This document shows, in pieces, positions 1-12,514 of a DNA stretch of 64,000 nucleotides. A program made the position numbers and the translations under genes. Every line of letters starts with the position of its first letter. Position 1 is the first letter of the stretch. The stretch covers positions 248,001 through 312,000 of the forward strand of contig JAGUCH010000001.1 in NCBI GenBank assembly GCA_019096065.1, read 5' to 3'. The DNA is from Paracyclopina nana. Its lineage: Eukaryota > Arthropoda > Copepoda > Cyclopoida > Cyclopettidae. Under the pieces are notes generated by a model that ran no database searches, had not been told where the DNA came from, and saw only the letters and a program-made list of their open reading frames with translations.

Positions 1-3000
1 TTTTGTCAAAGTGTTTTTTTTTTTTTTTATTTTTCCTAGTTCAGATGAATGAGCCCTCCAATAATTATTCGAATGAGTTGGCTTAGAGCCATGGTATCTT
101 ATCAGGTTTTTTTAAGCAGTATTAAAAAAGCGGCATATTCACGCCTGAAAAGGTAAAACTGATGATATCAGGGCAAGCGGCTAAAAATTTGGATTTACTT
201 CTTCGTTTGTTGGCATATCTGAAATGCCGATAAAAAAGCCACAGAGCTAATTAATAAGTGGCGTTTTTTACACCTTTATCTCCCTAGGTCCATAAAACAA
301 TCTGGTTGCTCGCCAGCTGCGTCATAAAGTAAACAAAAACCAAATTAACTCAATTTTGCATCAAACCATAAATCAATTCAAAATCAAGTGGTGAACCTAA
401 AAAATTCAAGTTTAGTTTATTAATGTAAAATTCAATTTCTCAGCTTTTTTATTGGGTAATTTCATATTATTGAAGTACGTTATTTCTCAGCTTTCGAGCA
501 GCCAGATTGTTAATTTGACCTAGGAGCAAAAATATGTGAAAGAAGCCACTTATAACATTAGTTCAATGGCTTCTTTGTCGTCAATCAGGAAAAGTCAACA
601 AACTCAGTCGCTCACCCAATTTTGTCATCACCTTTTAAATGTCAACAAGAAGCCCAAAAATACTAGTGGAGATCTCGTATCTCAAAATCGATCCATCATT
701 GCAGAGTTTTCCATAAACAAGGCAGCAGCTGTTCAGTAAATAAAGGGTGAGTCAGAAAAAGAGTTGACACATGAATTCAACGCCTAGCTACCAAATCTGC
801 ACAGTGGGCAGACAGCCCCGCAAAAAAACCTCACAGCTTGCAAAAAAACTGAAAAAAATATCTGCTGACATGTGTAATGAAAAAAAAAACCAGCAGATTT
901 TTTTTTGGCATTTACAGCTGCTTTCTGCTTGTTTGGGGCAAATTAGCAGTGTGGCAATTTGACAAGATTTGTGAATGCTCCTATTATTATTATTCAGGGA
1001 AGTGATGGGTGAATTGATCAAGTGTTGACAGCTCCATCCGGAATCACGCACCTACTTTCCATCTATACTAAAGAATAATAAAGGGTGATGCAAAAAAATA
1101 GTAAAAATGGATCTAGAATTAATTCTGATAACCTAGATGCTCTTTTTTGCACATTATAATGCATAAATTAATCAGTTTTCCATTAGTTTTTAGCATTTTT
1201 AATCATTTTTAAACCAAAAATGAAATAATTACTAAAAATAATTTTTGCTCAATTTTGGTTTGGTTTTCTTAAAAAAGTTACAATTTTGGTCAGTCTGACT
1301 CTTTACTGAAAAGTAATAAAAAGACATGTCTTTGAAAATATAATGAGTAATTTTGGTGGGAAATCTCAGCAGCAGTTGCCTGCAGGTGGTTAATACAGTT
1401 GGTGGGGTCATGGGACTAAAAGTAAGGCTTGTTGTAATATAACTGACAGTAATCCTTAAGCTTGGCACGTGCACCAAATGACGTGCTGTTACTTGTCCAA
1501 AGGAGAAGAAAACAGCCAAAACTGGATGGATGGCAGCTGATTTATACCATGCATACCAAATAGTATACCACACTTTATACCATCAAAAACCAACATATGT
1601 TTGAACTTTACTGAGACTCAGGACATTTGCAGAAAAAAATAAATCCCTGCTAATTGATGGCTTTTCTTGATGTTACTTGAAGAAGCAACTCACACATTAA
1701 TGGTGGCCATCTTTTTTATGCTGCCATAAAAAGCAGTTACAAAATTGACTTATAACTGCTGAACTCTCTAGCAGTTATTTATGCATTTTTATGCCTAGTG
1801 AAACTTGACCTATGACATACTAACTTTTCTTCGTTATTCCTAAATTTGAAAAAAAAACTAATATGAATTAATTTGGAGCAAGTGAAGACTCTTCAACTCC
1901 AAGCCATAAAAAGACAACTTGATTGTAACCTTGTCGATTTATAATCTTTATAAACTTATGCTTCAAAACGTTAAGAGTATGTACATTTAAAAGGGTGTTT
2001 AGCTTGAAATTGACCAAGTTTGGCAAAGTATTGAAATACATAATGCGAACTTTACCAAAAAAAAAGTAAAGCGATACAAAACACATCATTAGTATTAAAA
2101 TAAATGATGTTTAAGCTTAAGGCACATTTTACTGCACTCCATACACAGTGTCTTGTAAAACAGCTAAAGCAAAAAAGCTAGATAGACTTCATGCTGTAGC
2201 ATGTCAGAATAAAATAAACCTTCAAAGGGTGGAGGTTTTTTTATATGGGAAGCTCATACATCTTTCGCCCCCACAACATCAGTAAAGGCCATTTTCCTCC
2301 CTGAAAATGGCATTATTGCTGAAGCAAAAAGGAAAATATTGACTAAAGTATCCCAGTCATAAAGTAGTTCACATTATTTTGAAAGCAGCACACGTTCCAC
2401 TTGCCTATAATGAAGCTTCCTGTGCCCCATTATTTGAGGTCAAGTTAATTTGGGCTTTTTCTGGCTTCTTTTTATTTGTGTGTGGCTGTGTTTTGCTCAT
2501 GTAGGTGAAGCTCCTTTCCACTATTATGTACTACATAGTAAATGTGGTAGAGAACTGTAAAATGCCACAGAGAAACAGAGCTTTCACAGATATTAAAAGG
2601 GGCCAGAAGAAGTATGCTTTTGATGTTGGTCCAAAAAGTTGGCTCACTTGAGTGAGCACCTACAATAAACAAATGAATTGTAGATGTGCTCAGTAAAGCA
2701 GAGACAGGACAAGCAAGCGAAAGCCTCAAGTCGAAAAGGCTCACAAAGTCAAGCTGATCAGCTGAGCATTCAAAAAAGTGCTGAGTCATTCCACCCATTC
2801 TAGCCCATAATTGCTCATCTCTTGGCATCTAGGCATCCAAGTCTATGATAGCTTGCCTTAGACATATTTTGCAAATCAAAAGCAATGCATTTGGGCTAAT
2901 TGAGATGAATGATAAAAGAAAGTAAGGGTTTATCTACAATGGAGAAGGGGAGAGGAGGTTCAAAGAGAGGCTCTGTGTTGTAGTGGGATCATGGTATAAA

Positions 3001-6000
3001 AATACCCCAGAGGGTAGAATACCAGGAAGCAGATCCACAACTACTAAAAGGGTAAGTTGGGTGGAAAAATGGAAGGAGACTGAGCATCATTGTCTGCTCT
3101 AACACAAATGCATCCCAAGACACCAAACATGGAGAGCAGCATAATGACCCTTACCCCCAAACATCATTTACATACAAAGAAATTGACATGTCCCTCATTC
3201 GGTCCAATTTGCACGCCTAAAAGTGTTATAACATAATATATCATAATTAAAGAATTCTTCCCTTTTTAAAATAAAGCGTTATTTAATGTTGCAATAGCGC
3301 TCTTTTTTATTTTAAGCAAAAGCGTCAAACCCAATTGATATTACAATTTGGTTGCGCTTTTGTGGCTTGGGCCATAAGAGTTTTCGCTTGACAAATATTA
3401 GTAGATATTTGCAAAATACAGAAAGCTAGTAAATGTTGCGATAATGAGTCTGTTATCAGGATGATGATCTTCAGCTCAACAGATGTGGTGCTCTTAAAGG
3501 ACTTGGATCATTAGTGTGGACAGGACACTCCTTACTAGACTATTGATTGCTTCTTCCACCTTTGCCCATACATCACTCAGAGTCCACAAAGGATTTTTTT
3601 CTTTATACAGGCTAATATCAAATCAGGCAAGAAGTTTCCACAACAAACAGTTGTCCTAACATTGATGATGGATGGCCAAATCCACTTAGGCAAATTATCC
3701 AACAGCCAAAGACTGATATAATAGAAAATCCTCCAAAATTCCTACTATGTTGTTGGTGACCACTTGTATTTTGGCAGAAAATACACTACTTCAACAGTTA
3801 GATTGATGGGAGCAAAAAAAAAAAGTGTTTGTGGGCCACTTTGTGGGTGAAATTTGTCCCAAAGTGCCAAGTGCTTTTTCCACACTGGGACAGCCAGCAC
3901 TTAAGACCTCTATTTAGACATCTTTTTTGGCATGAAATCCCTCAGTGTGATTGGAGGAAAAAGCCTGATTGAGTTGTCCAACTTTGGGGGCCCCCTTTAT
4001 GCATAATTAAAGCCAAAATGTGGAGCTGCCTTGGTTGGAATTCAGGTATATGGAAGATGTTAGATTAATGGCTTGAGATGAAGAATGGTAGCATGAACTT
4101 TGTGAGCTAGCCAAGACCTCATCCAGTTGGCAAAGACTAATATGCTGCAGTGGTAGTCAACTAGATATGGGAAAAAGGCTGCTTATCCAAAGACAATAAC
4201 ATCTGCTTTCCAACTTTTTTCCAAGAAACCAACCATTTTACTACCCTAGAAGTTATTAAAAGGCTTACTCAAGCTAAACCACTTAAAAACAGTAATTATC
4301 AGTACTGAAAAAATTGCCAAATAAGAATTTGAAAAGGGCTTTGTTTTAAGTATTTTTGGTACTTAAAAGTGACTAAAACTTAGCTAGTTTATCACAATTC
4401 CAAGACTTATGAAACTGAAATTTTGCAATTATTGCTAAATGATTTAGGTAAGAAAAAGTGTCTAATTTGAAAATAAAGTAAATATTTCCTATTCTTTAAA
4501 AGAGTCTAACATAAGCTTTGAGCCTTGAATAGTAATAGTTGTAACAATGATATATGAATTAAAAATTATGAAATGTTAATTTCAAGAGCCAAAAGTAGAC
4601 AGCTGGTGGAGAATAGCTCTTTGTTTTATTGATCTTCCATTAATTTGTGTATTCAGCTGTCCTCAGATATTATCAGATATTGACACCAAGCACCTAGCTT
4701 TCAGATTAGCCACTTTTTCCCTTCTACTTCCATACCTTCTAATCTACAAGTGTGTGGACACACAATACTGGCCTGATTGACAACTTTTTTTCTGCCTCCA
4801 GAATTGTGTGTAGCAGCTTAGAAAAGCCCTTTTTCAGCACTTTCATCCTGAGCAATCAGCATTCCCATTCAAGCAAGATGAGAAAGCCCCCCAAAAAAGA
4901 AGTCCTAATGTGACTCCAAAAAAAAAAGGTCAATACAAGATTAATCATTGAAATGACCGCAATCAAAACAGGGCTACCAGATAAACTCAAGTTATTGCTG
5001 CTATGTACTTTGCTGGCATTTTTGGGACACCTTGTAGGAAACTAAAAAAAAGCATTGCTATATATCAGAGTCAGCAAAAACAATGGAGAAATCACCCCTG
5101 TGCAACTATTATATGACTTTTCTTCTCCGAGCCTTTTTTGTGACCTAGAGTCAGTTGGGATGGGACACATTGCACTTAATGGTATGCCATTTATGGGACA
5201 CAATATGGCAAAGGTCCCATCTCTTCTTCCCAGCTGAGAGCTAAGAAGTGGCAGCAAAGTTTGTAATGCTCAAAATCACCCCAAGAAAGCTCAGCTAGCT
5301 TCCAAGGCAAGATTCCAATTTCTGTAAATTTTTCAGTTTAGGATTTGGGACAAAAAGGTAATATAAGTGTCCCAGTGTGCCCTTTTTTGAGAAAGCTACA
5401 GTCCCACTCTGATGAAAAGTTTCTTCGGGTTTTTGGGGAGGGTTCCAATCAGGAGAGAGAAGAAATTCAATGAATGTAGCCAATCAGCTGATGATAGATG
5501 CAAAACTTCCTCTCTTTGGTGCCAAAGTAAACAAATGGATTTTTTTTTCAGAGTCCCAAAATTCAATCAAGTTGGGACAATCATCAAATTCTTTTGCTAC
5601 TGTGGAATCATGGTTTTTTTTTATATTGGTTTGGAGCTTCCTGATGTTGTTGGTTGTCATTTGGCATGTTTTGTCCCCCCTTTTTGCGACCACACATATT
5701 ACTATAGACAGAGTGATGCTTTTTGAGGCAGATTTGAAACATCTGCTGGCTTTCTTTCTTTTGATCTCAACTTGTCTTGATTTGTTTCCCCCACCAAGAA
5801 GAGGAGAAGAAACAACTGATTGATGCCAGTGAGGAAAGAAAAGAAGACAAAAAGAATTTTGCCGAAGACTGATACACAATACAACCCAAACAAGCATTAT
5901 TATACTCCAGACAAGGCCAAACTGTTCTTTATTTCATACCAAGTCTCTAATTTCAACATGTTGACTCAAAGTCAGCGTACTTTGGATCAAAAAAGAAAAT
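1..6000. other. intergenic AT-rich spacer, no gene recognised
   Basis: I see no reading frame with domain signal, codon structure or splice-compatible neighbours in this stretch. The longest open frames (for example the overlapping ones near 5412-5897 on both strands) are low-complexity, hydrophobic or shadow each other. Remaining 3' exons of the SAM-domain gene at 9.1-9.9 kb, which is transcribed leftward, could lie here but were not recognised. Confidence 0.6.
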
Positions 6001-6832
6001 TGTCGTGCTTTGAGTACACTTGCACTTGGGCTCCAACTGCTCATGAGTAGGTATGTAAACTTATGAAAACTTGGCTGCATCACCCCAGAACATGAATTGA
6101 CAGCAACATGGAAATCTGTGTTAGAGTCATTCGCTGCTGAAAAAGCCGACAACGATTCTCAAACTCTTGTGATTCAGCCAATTTCTAGACCTGGAAGTGA
6201 CTACTGCTGTCTGGAATTGGATAAGGAAAGTAAAGGGAGTATATAGAGCCCATAAATTTTTTACACAGGGTGTGTAATCAAGGGGAACCCTGGCTGACTT
6301 ACACAGTTATTCAAATGGCCACTTGAATTATAAAAGATAATAACCCCCTCTTGCTCTGCTGATTGTAAGTGTGTGTGAGTGAGACAGGTTTATTGCAAAT
6401 TGAACTCTATCATCTGAGAAGAAATGATATCCACAGTGCTCTAAAGAAGGGAGTTTTTCAACTCTGCACAACTAAGAACACTCTTGAGCAGTTGTGGTGG
6501 TCAAGTTCCATTACTTTTCTCCCTTCACCTTCTTCCTCTTGAAGATGTTTCTTAAATGACCACTTGGGGACACCCCAAGCAAATGCTACAAATACAATTT
6601 TCTCCTATGTTGTTGGAAACTGTGCTAATAGTCTTTGGGGTCATCCTCATGCGCTGTTAAAATCATCAACATATTGGATGTCGAAAGGAAATGACAAGAG
6701 AGTGAGGCAATTCACAGATTTCCATGTGACTGCTATTCAATGTGCAGCAGTGATGAAGCAAAGTTTCTGAAAGATCACATACCTATGGGTGAGCAGTTAG
6801 CGAACAAGTGCTTGTGTACTCAAAGTACGACA
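6001..6832. repeat. fold-back repeat with ~120-bp inverted arms
   Basis: The segment 6001-6121 read on the minus strand closely matches 6712-6832 on the plus strand. Shared blocks include the cacagatttccatg motif (minus 6121-6108, plus 6713-6726) and a gtgtactcaaag(t/c)acgaca block at the outer ends. The arms are diverged and frames inside them are broken, so this looks like an old fold-back or non-autonomous DNA transposon. Target duplications are not evident. Confidence 0.6.
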
Positions 6833-6958
6833 AGTCAAAAACCTAATTTGACTCAGCTATGCTCTAGTTAAAAAGGAATCATTGCTAACGCTGCTTTAAA
6901 TGATTTTTAATGAGCTACTTCTACCCAATGGCCTTCATAGTTACACAGCAGAATTAAA

Positions 6959-7034
6959 GAGTAGTTCTTCGCATAAAATGAATAAGAAAAAAGGAAATAA
7001 GAGTAGTTCTTCGCATAAAATGAATAAGAAAAAA
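6959..7034. repeat. 34-bp direct duplication
   Basis: A 34-bp unit beginning gagtagttcttcgcataaaa occurs at 6959-6992 and again, identically as far as I can see, at 7001-7034, separated by 8 bp. It looks like a recent local duplication and no function is apparent. Confidence 0.85.
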
Positions 7035-8440
7035 GTCTGATTCAAAAAACAATCACATATCATGAGGTTGCAAAATGAACCAGGAAAGGTTGAAAATCAG
7101 CTACTTTTACAGAGATTCTCACCCTGTGGTCAACTTTAAAGATATATCAAATTACACTGTGAGAAAGTTAGTTAGCTATTCTTTTGTTGTGGGGTAGCAA
7201 CAAATTTTTGTCAATTGTTGATGATGTAAAATTGTTCTGTCAATATCTCTGAGCCATTTTGGGGGGTAATTTGAAATCACAACAAAGTGCTATTGAACAA
7301 ACAGAAAGCTGAAAGCCTCAGGGTGAAAGGTATACTATTAAGCAAGTAGGGTCTCATTTGAATAAATACACACAGAGGTCATTGTTCACCAATTTTTTTT
7401 ATGCCTTTCACACACTTTATACCATGTGTGTATTATGAGTGCTTTGGGTGGGTGTATTGTGTGTATACATTACTCATTATGCTTAGTTTGCCAATGTTGT
7501 TGCATGATCCAGTATTATTCTGCAGCAGCAGAACAGGAAACTGTACTAATGCAAATAATCCATGCAGTTGTCAATAATCAGTCACAAAATAATTGGGTCA
7601 CCCTTTTTGTCCACCCTCAAGATTCTTCTTCTGTTGTGAAATGGAAGAGTGCAAGCCAAAGATAGGAGGGTCAAGCCATTTGGCAAGAATTAGGGTTGTT
7701 TAGGGTGTTTTTACAACTAATGTGAAACTGGCTAATTGAGCTCTCAAATGGCCAATGACTTTCCACATGCACACAAATTAGTTGCTGATTAGCCTCACTA
7801 TTGATTTTTATGAAAATGAAACATTTGCTTGATTCTTAAATAAGTCTAATCATTTCAATTTAACCCTTTATTCAAAATTGAAGGTTGTAAACTAAGTTTA
7901 TATGGTTAAGTCCTAATTTAGACTAAGATGATTTTGGTTTTCTGGCTTTAGCTTTTATAGTATATAAAATAGGCTAGTTTGTGTGTGTACTTGGCACAAT
8001 GATGGAGCATTGCAAAAAGAGGAAATCACAAGTAGATCAAAGGCCAAAAAGAGCCTAGATCATCACCAAGAAGATGTATCTTGAGTGTATATAAATAGTG
8101 TATGTTGATGCACACATTAGTAGCTAGAATAAAAGTTTCACCACCAAGGAAGAAGTTGAGAGATTTTATGGCCCATTCTCAAAGTCCAAAAGTTTTTCCT
8201 AGCCTAAACAAAAGACCAACAGCTGAGTTTTGTGTCTTCCAGATGTTGTTGCTTTGTGGAGCCAATGGAGTGTGAGACAGCAATAAAAAACGATGATGAA
8301 GAAAAGAGTTGTTTTATCACAATAGGGCCCACATCTTTGTTTAATTGGTTCCATTTTTGATGGTCTGCTGTCATGCCATCTCAGACTCTTCACTGTTTTA
8401 AAAAACTCTTGGTAACTTGTCGCAAAGTAAGCAAATTTCT
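7035..8440. other. intergenic spacer, nothing recognised
   Basis: AT-rich sequence with poly-T and poly-A tracts. No convincing coding, RNA or repeat structure was seen. A short open frame beginning at 8373 runs into the inverted repeat described next. Confidence 0.6.
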
Positions 8441-8999
8441 AGCAATGTATGCACAATTTTGGCTATTTCATGGAAATCAAATATGTCGAATGAATGCTTT
8501 ATTTTCCAAAGTTATCTTCTGCATAAAAAAGGAGGCTTTGGTTTTCGCTTCCAACTCCTGGATTGAAGCTTTGATTGGGAATCAATTTATGCCAAATGGA
8601 CAGCGAAAAACTTCATCATTCCATCGATGAAAAATATGTACATGAGGGTGCCTTGATTCTTGAGCAATTATTGGTAGTGAAATAAGGTTCTTTAGATTTT
8701 TCAATGATTTGAATCACGGATTATTGCCCTAAAATCTGAAAAGTCATTTTGACTTGCAAAACATTTTGACCAATTCATCAGGAATCAAAGCACCCTCATA
8801 AACATATTTCATATCGATGGCAAGCTTCAGTTTTGCACCGTCGATTGGTATAAATTGGTTCCCAACTAGAGCTTCCACTCAAGCGTTGTACGAGAAAACC
8901 AAAGCATTATTTTTTGTGCAGAACTCAACTTCAAAAAAGAAACCATTCATTCGACATATTTGATTTCCATGAAATAACCAAAGTTGTGCTTGCATTGCT
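8441..8999. mobile_element. inverted duplication of a transposon-like coding fragment
   Basis: The left arm (about 8441-8705, plus strand) and the right arm (about 8740-8999, minus strand) are diverged copies of the same ~260-bp sequence, head to head with only a short spacer. Both arms keep a readable peptide with the shared string WLFHGNQICRMN (left) or LWLFHGNQICRMN (right), followed by EAL(I/V)GNQF and (H/Y)EGALI blocks. The right-arm copy has an in-frame stop. This preserved coding pattern in both arms suggests a fossil transposase or other element-encoded protein. I do not recognise the family. Confidence 0.55.
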
Positions 9000-9123
9000 C
9001 GAAATTCATCTTTTTTTATAAAACGTATCTAGTAAGTGTCATAGTGAACTAGTTGAAATGTGAGGCTCTATTTCACAAAACTCTAATAAGAGTCTTAATT
9101 TTAAATGAGCTGGTTTTGCCTAC

Positions 9124-9858
9124 CTTGGTGGTGAAGGGAGGAGCAGCCAGGCTGATTCCTTCCCTGTTGAGCTTGTCCTTGACTAGGAGGTTGAGGTGCA
9201 AAAAGTCCCTATCACAGAACTTCTTGGGTCCCATTTCACTCACTCTCTGGATCAAGTCCAGCTCCTCTTCCCTCCTCACCAGTCTGCCATTGTGGCTCTT
9301 CCCCCCCAGCCTACTGTTCAAGGGTGATGATCCTGACCCAGGAAGGCTGGCAGTCACCCTGTGGTGCTCAGGGGTGACCTCCACCTGGCACTGGGTCCTC
9401 CTGGGCTGGCTCAGTCTCTTCAGCCTGGAACTGGAGCAAGTGGAGTTGTCTCCTGAGGAGGAGTTGTCATGGTCAGTCCAGGGTAGGGAGGCAATTCCAG
9501 AGGAGCCAGCTGATGCCCTGTCTCCAGGGTCAGCCTGGATCAGGTGGGTGGTGAACTCAGGGCTGGCCTCCAGCAAGTAGACCCAGGCAGCTCCCTGCTC
9601 CCTGAGCACCCTGACAGCATCCAGGAGGAACACTTTGTGGTTGGGATCTTCCACCCCGATGGCCTCCAAGTCTTCAGAGCCGATTTTCTTGGCAGTCTCC
9701 AGGTCATCATAGCCGTTGTCAATGAAGTCTGCCAAGTAGGTGTCCATTTGCAGGAAGCCCAGCCAGGCTGCAACGCCTGAATTCTCAGGCTTCTTCAGGT
9801 CCTGGTCAGCTGTTGAGCCAGTGGTGGACAAGTCTGAGGAGGACTTGGATTTTCCCAT
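9124..9858 (-). CDS. SAM-domain protein, SAMD5-like (5' coding exon)
   Basis: This is a single coding exon of about 245 codons from ATG at 9858 to a clean splice donor after 9124 (AAG|GTAGGC). The frame stays open upstream to 10029, but I chose the MGKSKSSSD start because upstream codons are low-complexity and GC-rich. Residues about 28-85 form a SAM domain containing the NGYDDLE and DLEAIGV motifs and ending VRVLREQGA, which is strikingly like SAMD5 and the SASH1-type SAM. A serine-rich linker follows. The exon then ends with LLVKDKLNREGI and APPF, matching the second conserved block of SAMD5 (RDKLVRDGI..SKPPY). SAM domains mediate protein-protein assembly in signalling, so a cytoplasmic scaffold role is likely by family. 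The 3' coding exon(s) lie to the left and were not found. Confidence 0.75.
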
Positions 9859-9954
9859 GTTTTTTTGTATTTCACATCTTCTGCTCAAGTTTACACTGAT
9901 GTGACGCGCGGTCCGAGCAGACTCACAACCGGGCAACAACTGACAGAAAATGAG

Positions 9955-10025
9955 CGGAGCGCGCGCGAAAGCATCGCGCGCGCGCGCGCAATTTTGGTGC
10001 GCGCTGCGATTTCGCGGACAAATTG
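9955..10025. promoter_or_regulatory. CpG-dense tract just upstream of the SAM gene
   Basis: A compact block of alternating CG, including an uninterrupted run of about 14 bases of (CG)n, stands out in AT-rich surroundings roughly 100-165 bp upstream of the chosen start codon. Position and composition suggest promoter or 5' UTR sequence of the SAM-domain gene, but no TATA box or initiator is evident. It could also be a simple repeat. Confidence 0.35.
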
Positions 10026-10126
10026 ACATGAGCTCTCCGAGATGATGGATGCCAATTTAATTTTCCCCGCCAAATTTTTACATATGAAGGGATTTTCTTT
10101 GAATTGGAATTGGATTGTCTATTTTT

Positions 10127-10306
10127 GGCCTCCACAAATCGGCCTTCAATCCGGATGAATTTTGCTATGAACAATTGTTAGCGTCTACTAAAGAATCTTG
10201 CCAAGTTTGGTGCCCATCTGCTCAGTAATAATTGAGTTACAAGCCTCCAAAGAGCCTAGCTTAACATTATTACAGCCTTGCTAGATGGATATGAGAACGG
10301 GCTTTG
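10127..10306. mobile_element. MITE family B, truncated copy
   Basis: This block matches the right half of the elements at 41503-41875 and 21315-21697. The order of shared motifs is the same: tccggatgaa, then ccaagtttggtgcc, then gctcagtaataattgagtta, then cctccaaagagcc, ending atgagaacgggct. The left half is absent. It is inverted relative to the left end of the neighbouring copy starting at 10674, so the pair looks like a ~730-bp fold-back with 368 bp of unrelated sequence between. Confidence 0.65.
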
Positions 10307-10673
10307 ATGTAAGTTCCGATGAAAAAGGCCAAAAGAAGGATTTGGACTTTTTTCAAAATATTGTTCCCCACTGTGATTATGATCATCGACGCCAAGTTCT
10401 TATAGCCCAATTTGTTGTTGTTGCCAGAGTTATAGTAAGGGCGTGGCGCAACTTTGCTAATTTCCTCTGATCACGCAACCTCTCAAAGTCAGATATCATA
10501 CATGGGCAATTGTTGAAATCAGTAAATGGCCATTTCAAAAACAGTTTGGGCCAGAATTTTTCTACATTTTAGGATTTTTCTGGGTTTTTTTGGACCCCAA
10601 GGATCTACAAGTCTTCCGGATTCAGAAAATATAGAATGTTTGTCAAATTGGAATTCCTTTAAAAACAGCTGAC

Positions 10674-11535
10674 ATTAGCCCGTTCCCATGTTTATGAAGC
10701 AAGGCTTCAGTAATGTTAAGCAAGGCTCCTAGGAGGTTTGTAACTCAATTATTCCTGAGCTGATTGGCGCCAAACTTGGCAAGATTCTTAAGTAGACGCT
10801 AACAATTGTTCTTGGCGAAATTCATCCGGATTGAAGGTCGATTTGCGGAGGCCAGTTTTTCTGCTTTATGTCGATGCCTTGCTTCACATGTTAAACGGCC
10901 TCCAGTTGGCAGCCTCGATTATTAACCAAATTTTGCGCACAGTCATTGATAGTCTCACTGAAGAATCCTACCAAGTTTGTTTACAATTGGCTCAACAATT
11001 GCTGATCTTTTAGCTTCCAAAGAGCATTGCTTCACTTCAAAGAGCCTTGCTTAACTTCAAAGAACCTTACTTAACTTTAAAGAACTTTGCTTCACTTCAA
11101 AGAGCTTTGTTTACCTTTAAAGAGCCTTTCTTCACTTCAAAGAGCTTTGCTTGACTTCAAAGGGCCTTGCTTAACTTCAAAGAGCTTTGCTTGACTTCAA
11201 AGGGCCTTACTTGACTTCAAAGAGCTTTGCTTAACTTCAAAGAGCTTTGCTTAACTTCAAAGAGCTTTGCTTAACTTCAAAGAGCTTTGCTTAACTTCAA
11301 AGAGCTTTGCTTAACTTCAAAGAGCTTTGCTTAACTTCAAAGAGCTTTGCTTAACTTCAAAGAGCTTTGCTTAACTTCAAAGAGCTTTGCTTAACTTCAA
11401 AGAGCTTTGCTTAACTTCAAAGAGCTTTGCTTAACTTCAAAGAGCTTTGCTTAACTTCAAAGAGCTTTGCTTAGCGTAAAAGAGCCTTGCTTAACTTCAA
11501 AGAGCTTTGCTTAACTTCATAGAGCCTTGAGTAGG
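10674..11535. mobile_element. MITE family B copy carrying an internal satellite
   Basis: The element starts attagcccgttcccatg. It continues through a left half with gctgattggcgccaaacttg and cgaaattcatccggattgaa, then a right half with ccaagtttg and gcttccaaagagc. It is the same layout as the intron copies in the K1 gene, where the terminal part holds only about two units of a ~20-bp motif (gccttgcttaacttcaaaga). Here that motif has been amplified into the array listed separately. The right boundary is uncertain. Confidence 0.65.
11022..11526. repeat. 20-bp satellite, about 25 units
   Basis: A tandem array with an exact 20-bp period and consensus agagctttgcttaacttcaa. The first ~10 units vary, the next ~12 (about 11221-11460) are virtually identical, and the final units vary again. 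This is the pattern expected of recent unequal exchange in the array centre. The unit is recognisable as part of the terminal region of MITE family B. Confidence 0.95.
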
Positions 11536-12240
11536 TTTACCGTGGTTGTGAACATATTTTGTGGCTTGGAACAATTTTGGCAGCAAAAGAAAGTTAGGTT
11601 CTTCTTCTTCCTGTAGCAGAAAAAGGAAGTTGGTTTCACTCCAGAGACCTTTAACAAAGACTTGACTGAGAAATAATGCCAAAATGGGCCAACAATTGTC
11701 TATTCAAAATTAGCAAGCTTGCTACAATTCATATCTAAGAAATATTTAATTTATTATAAATGAAATCCCCGCACTATTTTTCAGAATTTCAGAGCTGAGC
11801 CTGTAAAAGGCCTTAAAATGCTCAAATGGACGGGATTCGAACTCTGACCGCGCGCGCAGAAGCCCACAGCCTTAAATGTTGTGTAATCATAACATAAGGA
11901 TTTCAATTAAGATGCGCCCGCTCAAATTATCCTAGACGCCTAGGACATCTAAATAGTAAAAGGGGGAAATCCCAAGGGACGCAAAGGAAAGAGTTGACAA
12001 AAGATGGTCCAGAACGACGTGTCCTGCATTGGTAAAAATGCTGCTACACTTCTGTTTTTATGATCCAATTCCAAGCAATGGCTGGCCCATCAAAAGTACC
12101 ATTTTTTCACCAGGCTACTGCTACAGTTCCCTTTTTTGCATCACCCGCAATATTCCGTGATGTTGTTTTGCAGCCTTTTTCTCCATCAACTAAAGGGGAA
12201 AGTAGATACCAAATAACACTGTATGATGATGAGAAATAAC
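11536..12240. other. intergenic spacer with a degenerate box-B-like motif
   Basis: No gene was seen. On the minus strand around 11825-11870 there is agttcgaatccc next to a GCGCGC run, resembling the B-box of a tRNA-derived repeat. No D-arm or acceptor pairing can be drawn, so I do not call a tRNA. Confidence 0.5.
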
Positions 12241-12505
12241 CTTGAGGTTACTTCATATGTGCACTTAACAAACAAATAACTCTTTGAGTAAAAATAACAC
12301 TTGCAGCATAATTGGCGCGTGCAGCACAAATAACTCTAACCGTAAAAATATCTCAAACAGTAAATACAAATAACTCAGTTAAAATACAAATAAATCTAGT
12401 AGTAGAAATAACTACAGCAGTACAAATAACTCTTACAGAACAAACAACTCAAAACGTACAAATAACTCAAAATGTACAAATAACTCCAAGAGTAGAATAA
12501 CTCCA
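12240..12505. repeat. degenerate aaataactc minisatellite (left part)
   Basis: Irregular repeats of a 15-18-bp unit around caaataactc(a), with point changes and gaps. It is the diverged left flank of the same array that resumes at 14270. The open frame through it (12312-12500) is just the repeat translated. Confidence 0.85.
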
Positions 12506-12514
12506 AAAGCGTAT

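Noticed and set aside
5412-5897. Overlapping 100-137-codon frames on both strands
   Set aside because: No domain, no splice partner, hydrophobic low-complexity composition, and mutual overlap on opposite strands.
11022-11526. CRISPR-like regular array
   Set aside because: Units are directly adjacent with no spacers, and the genome is eukaryotic. It is an ordinary satellite.
11820-11880. tRNA gene on the minus strand
   Set aside because: Only a B-box-like agttcgaatccc is present, with no D-arm or acceptor pairing.
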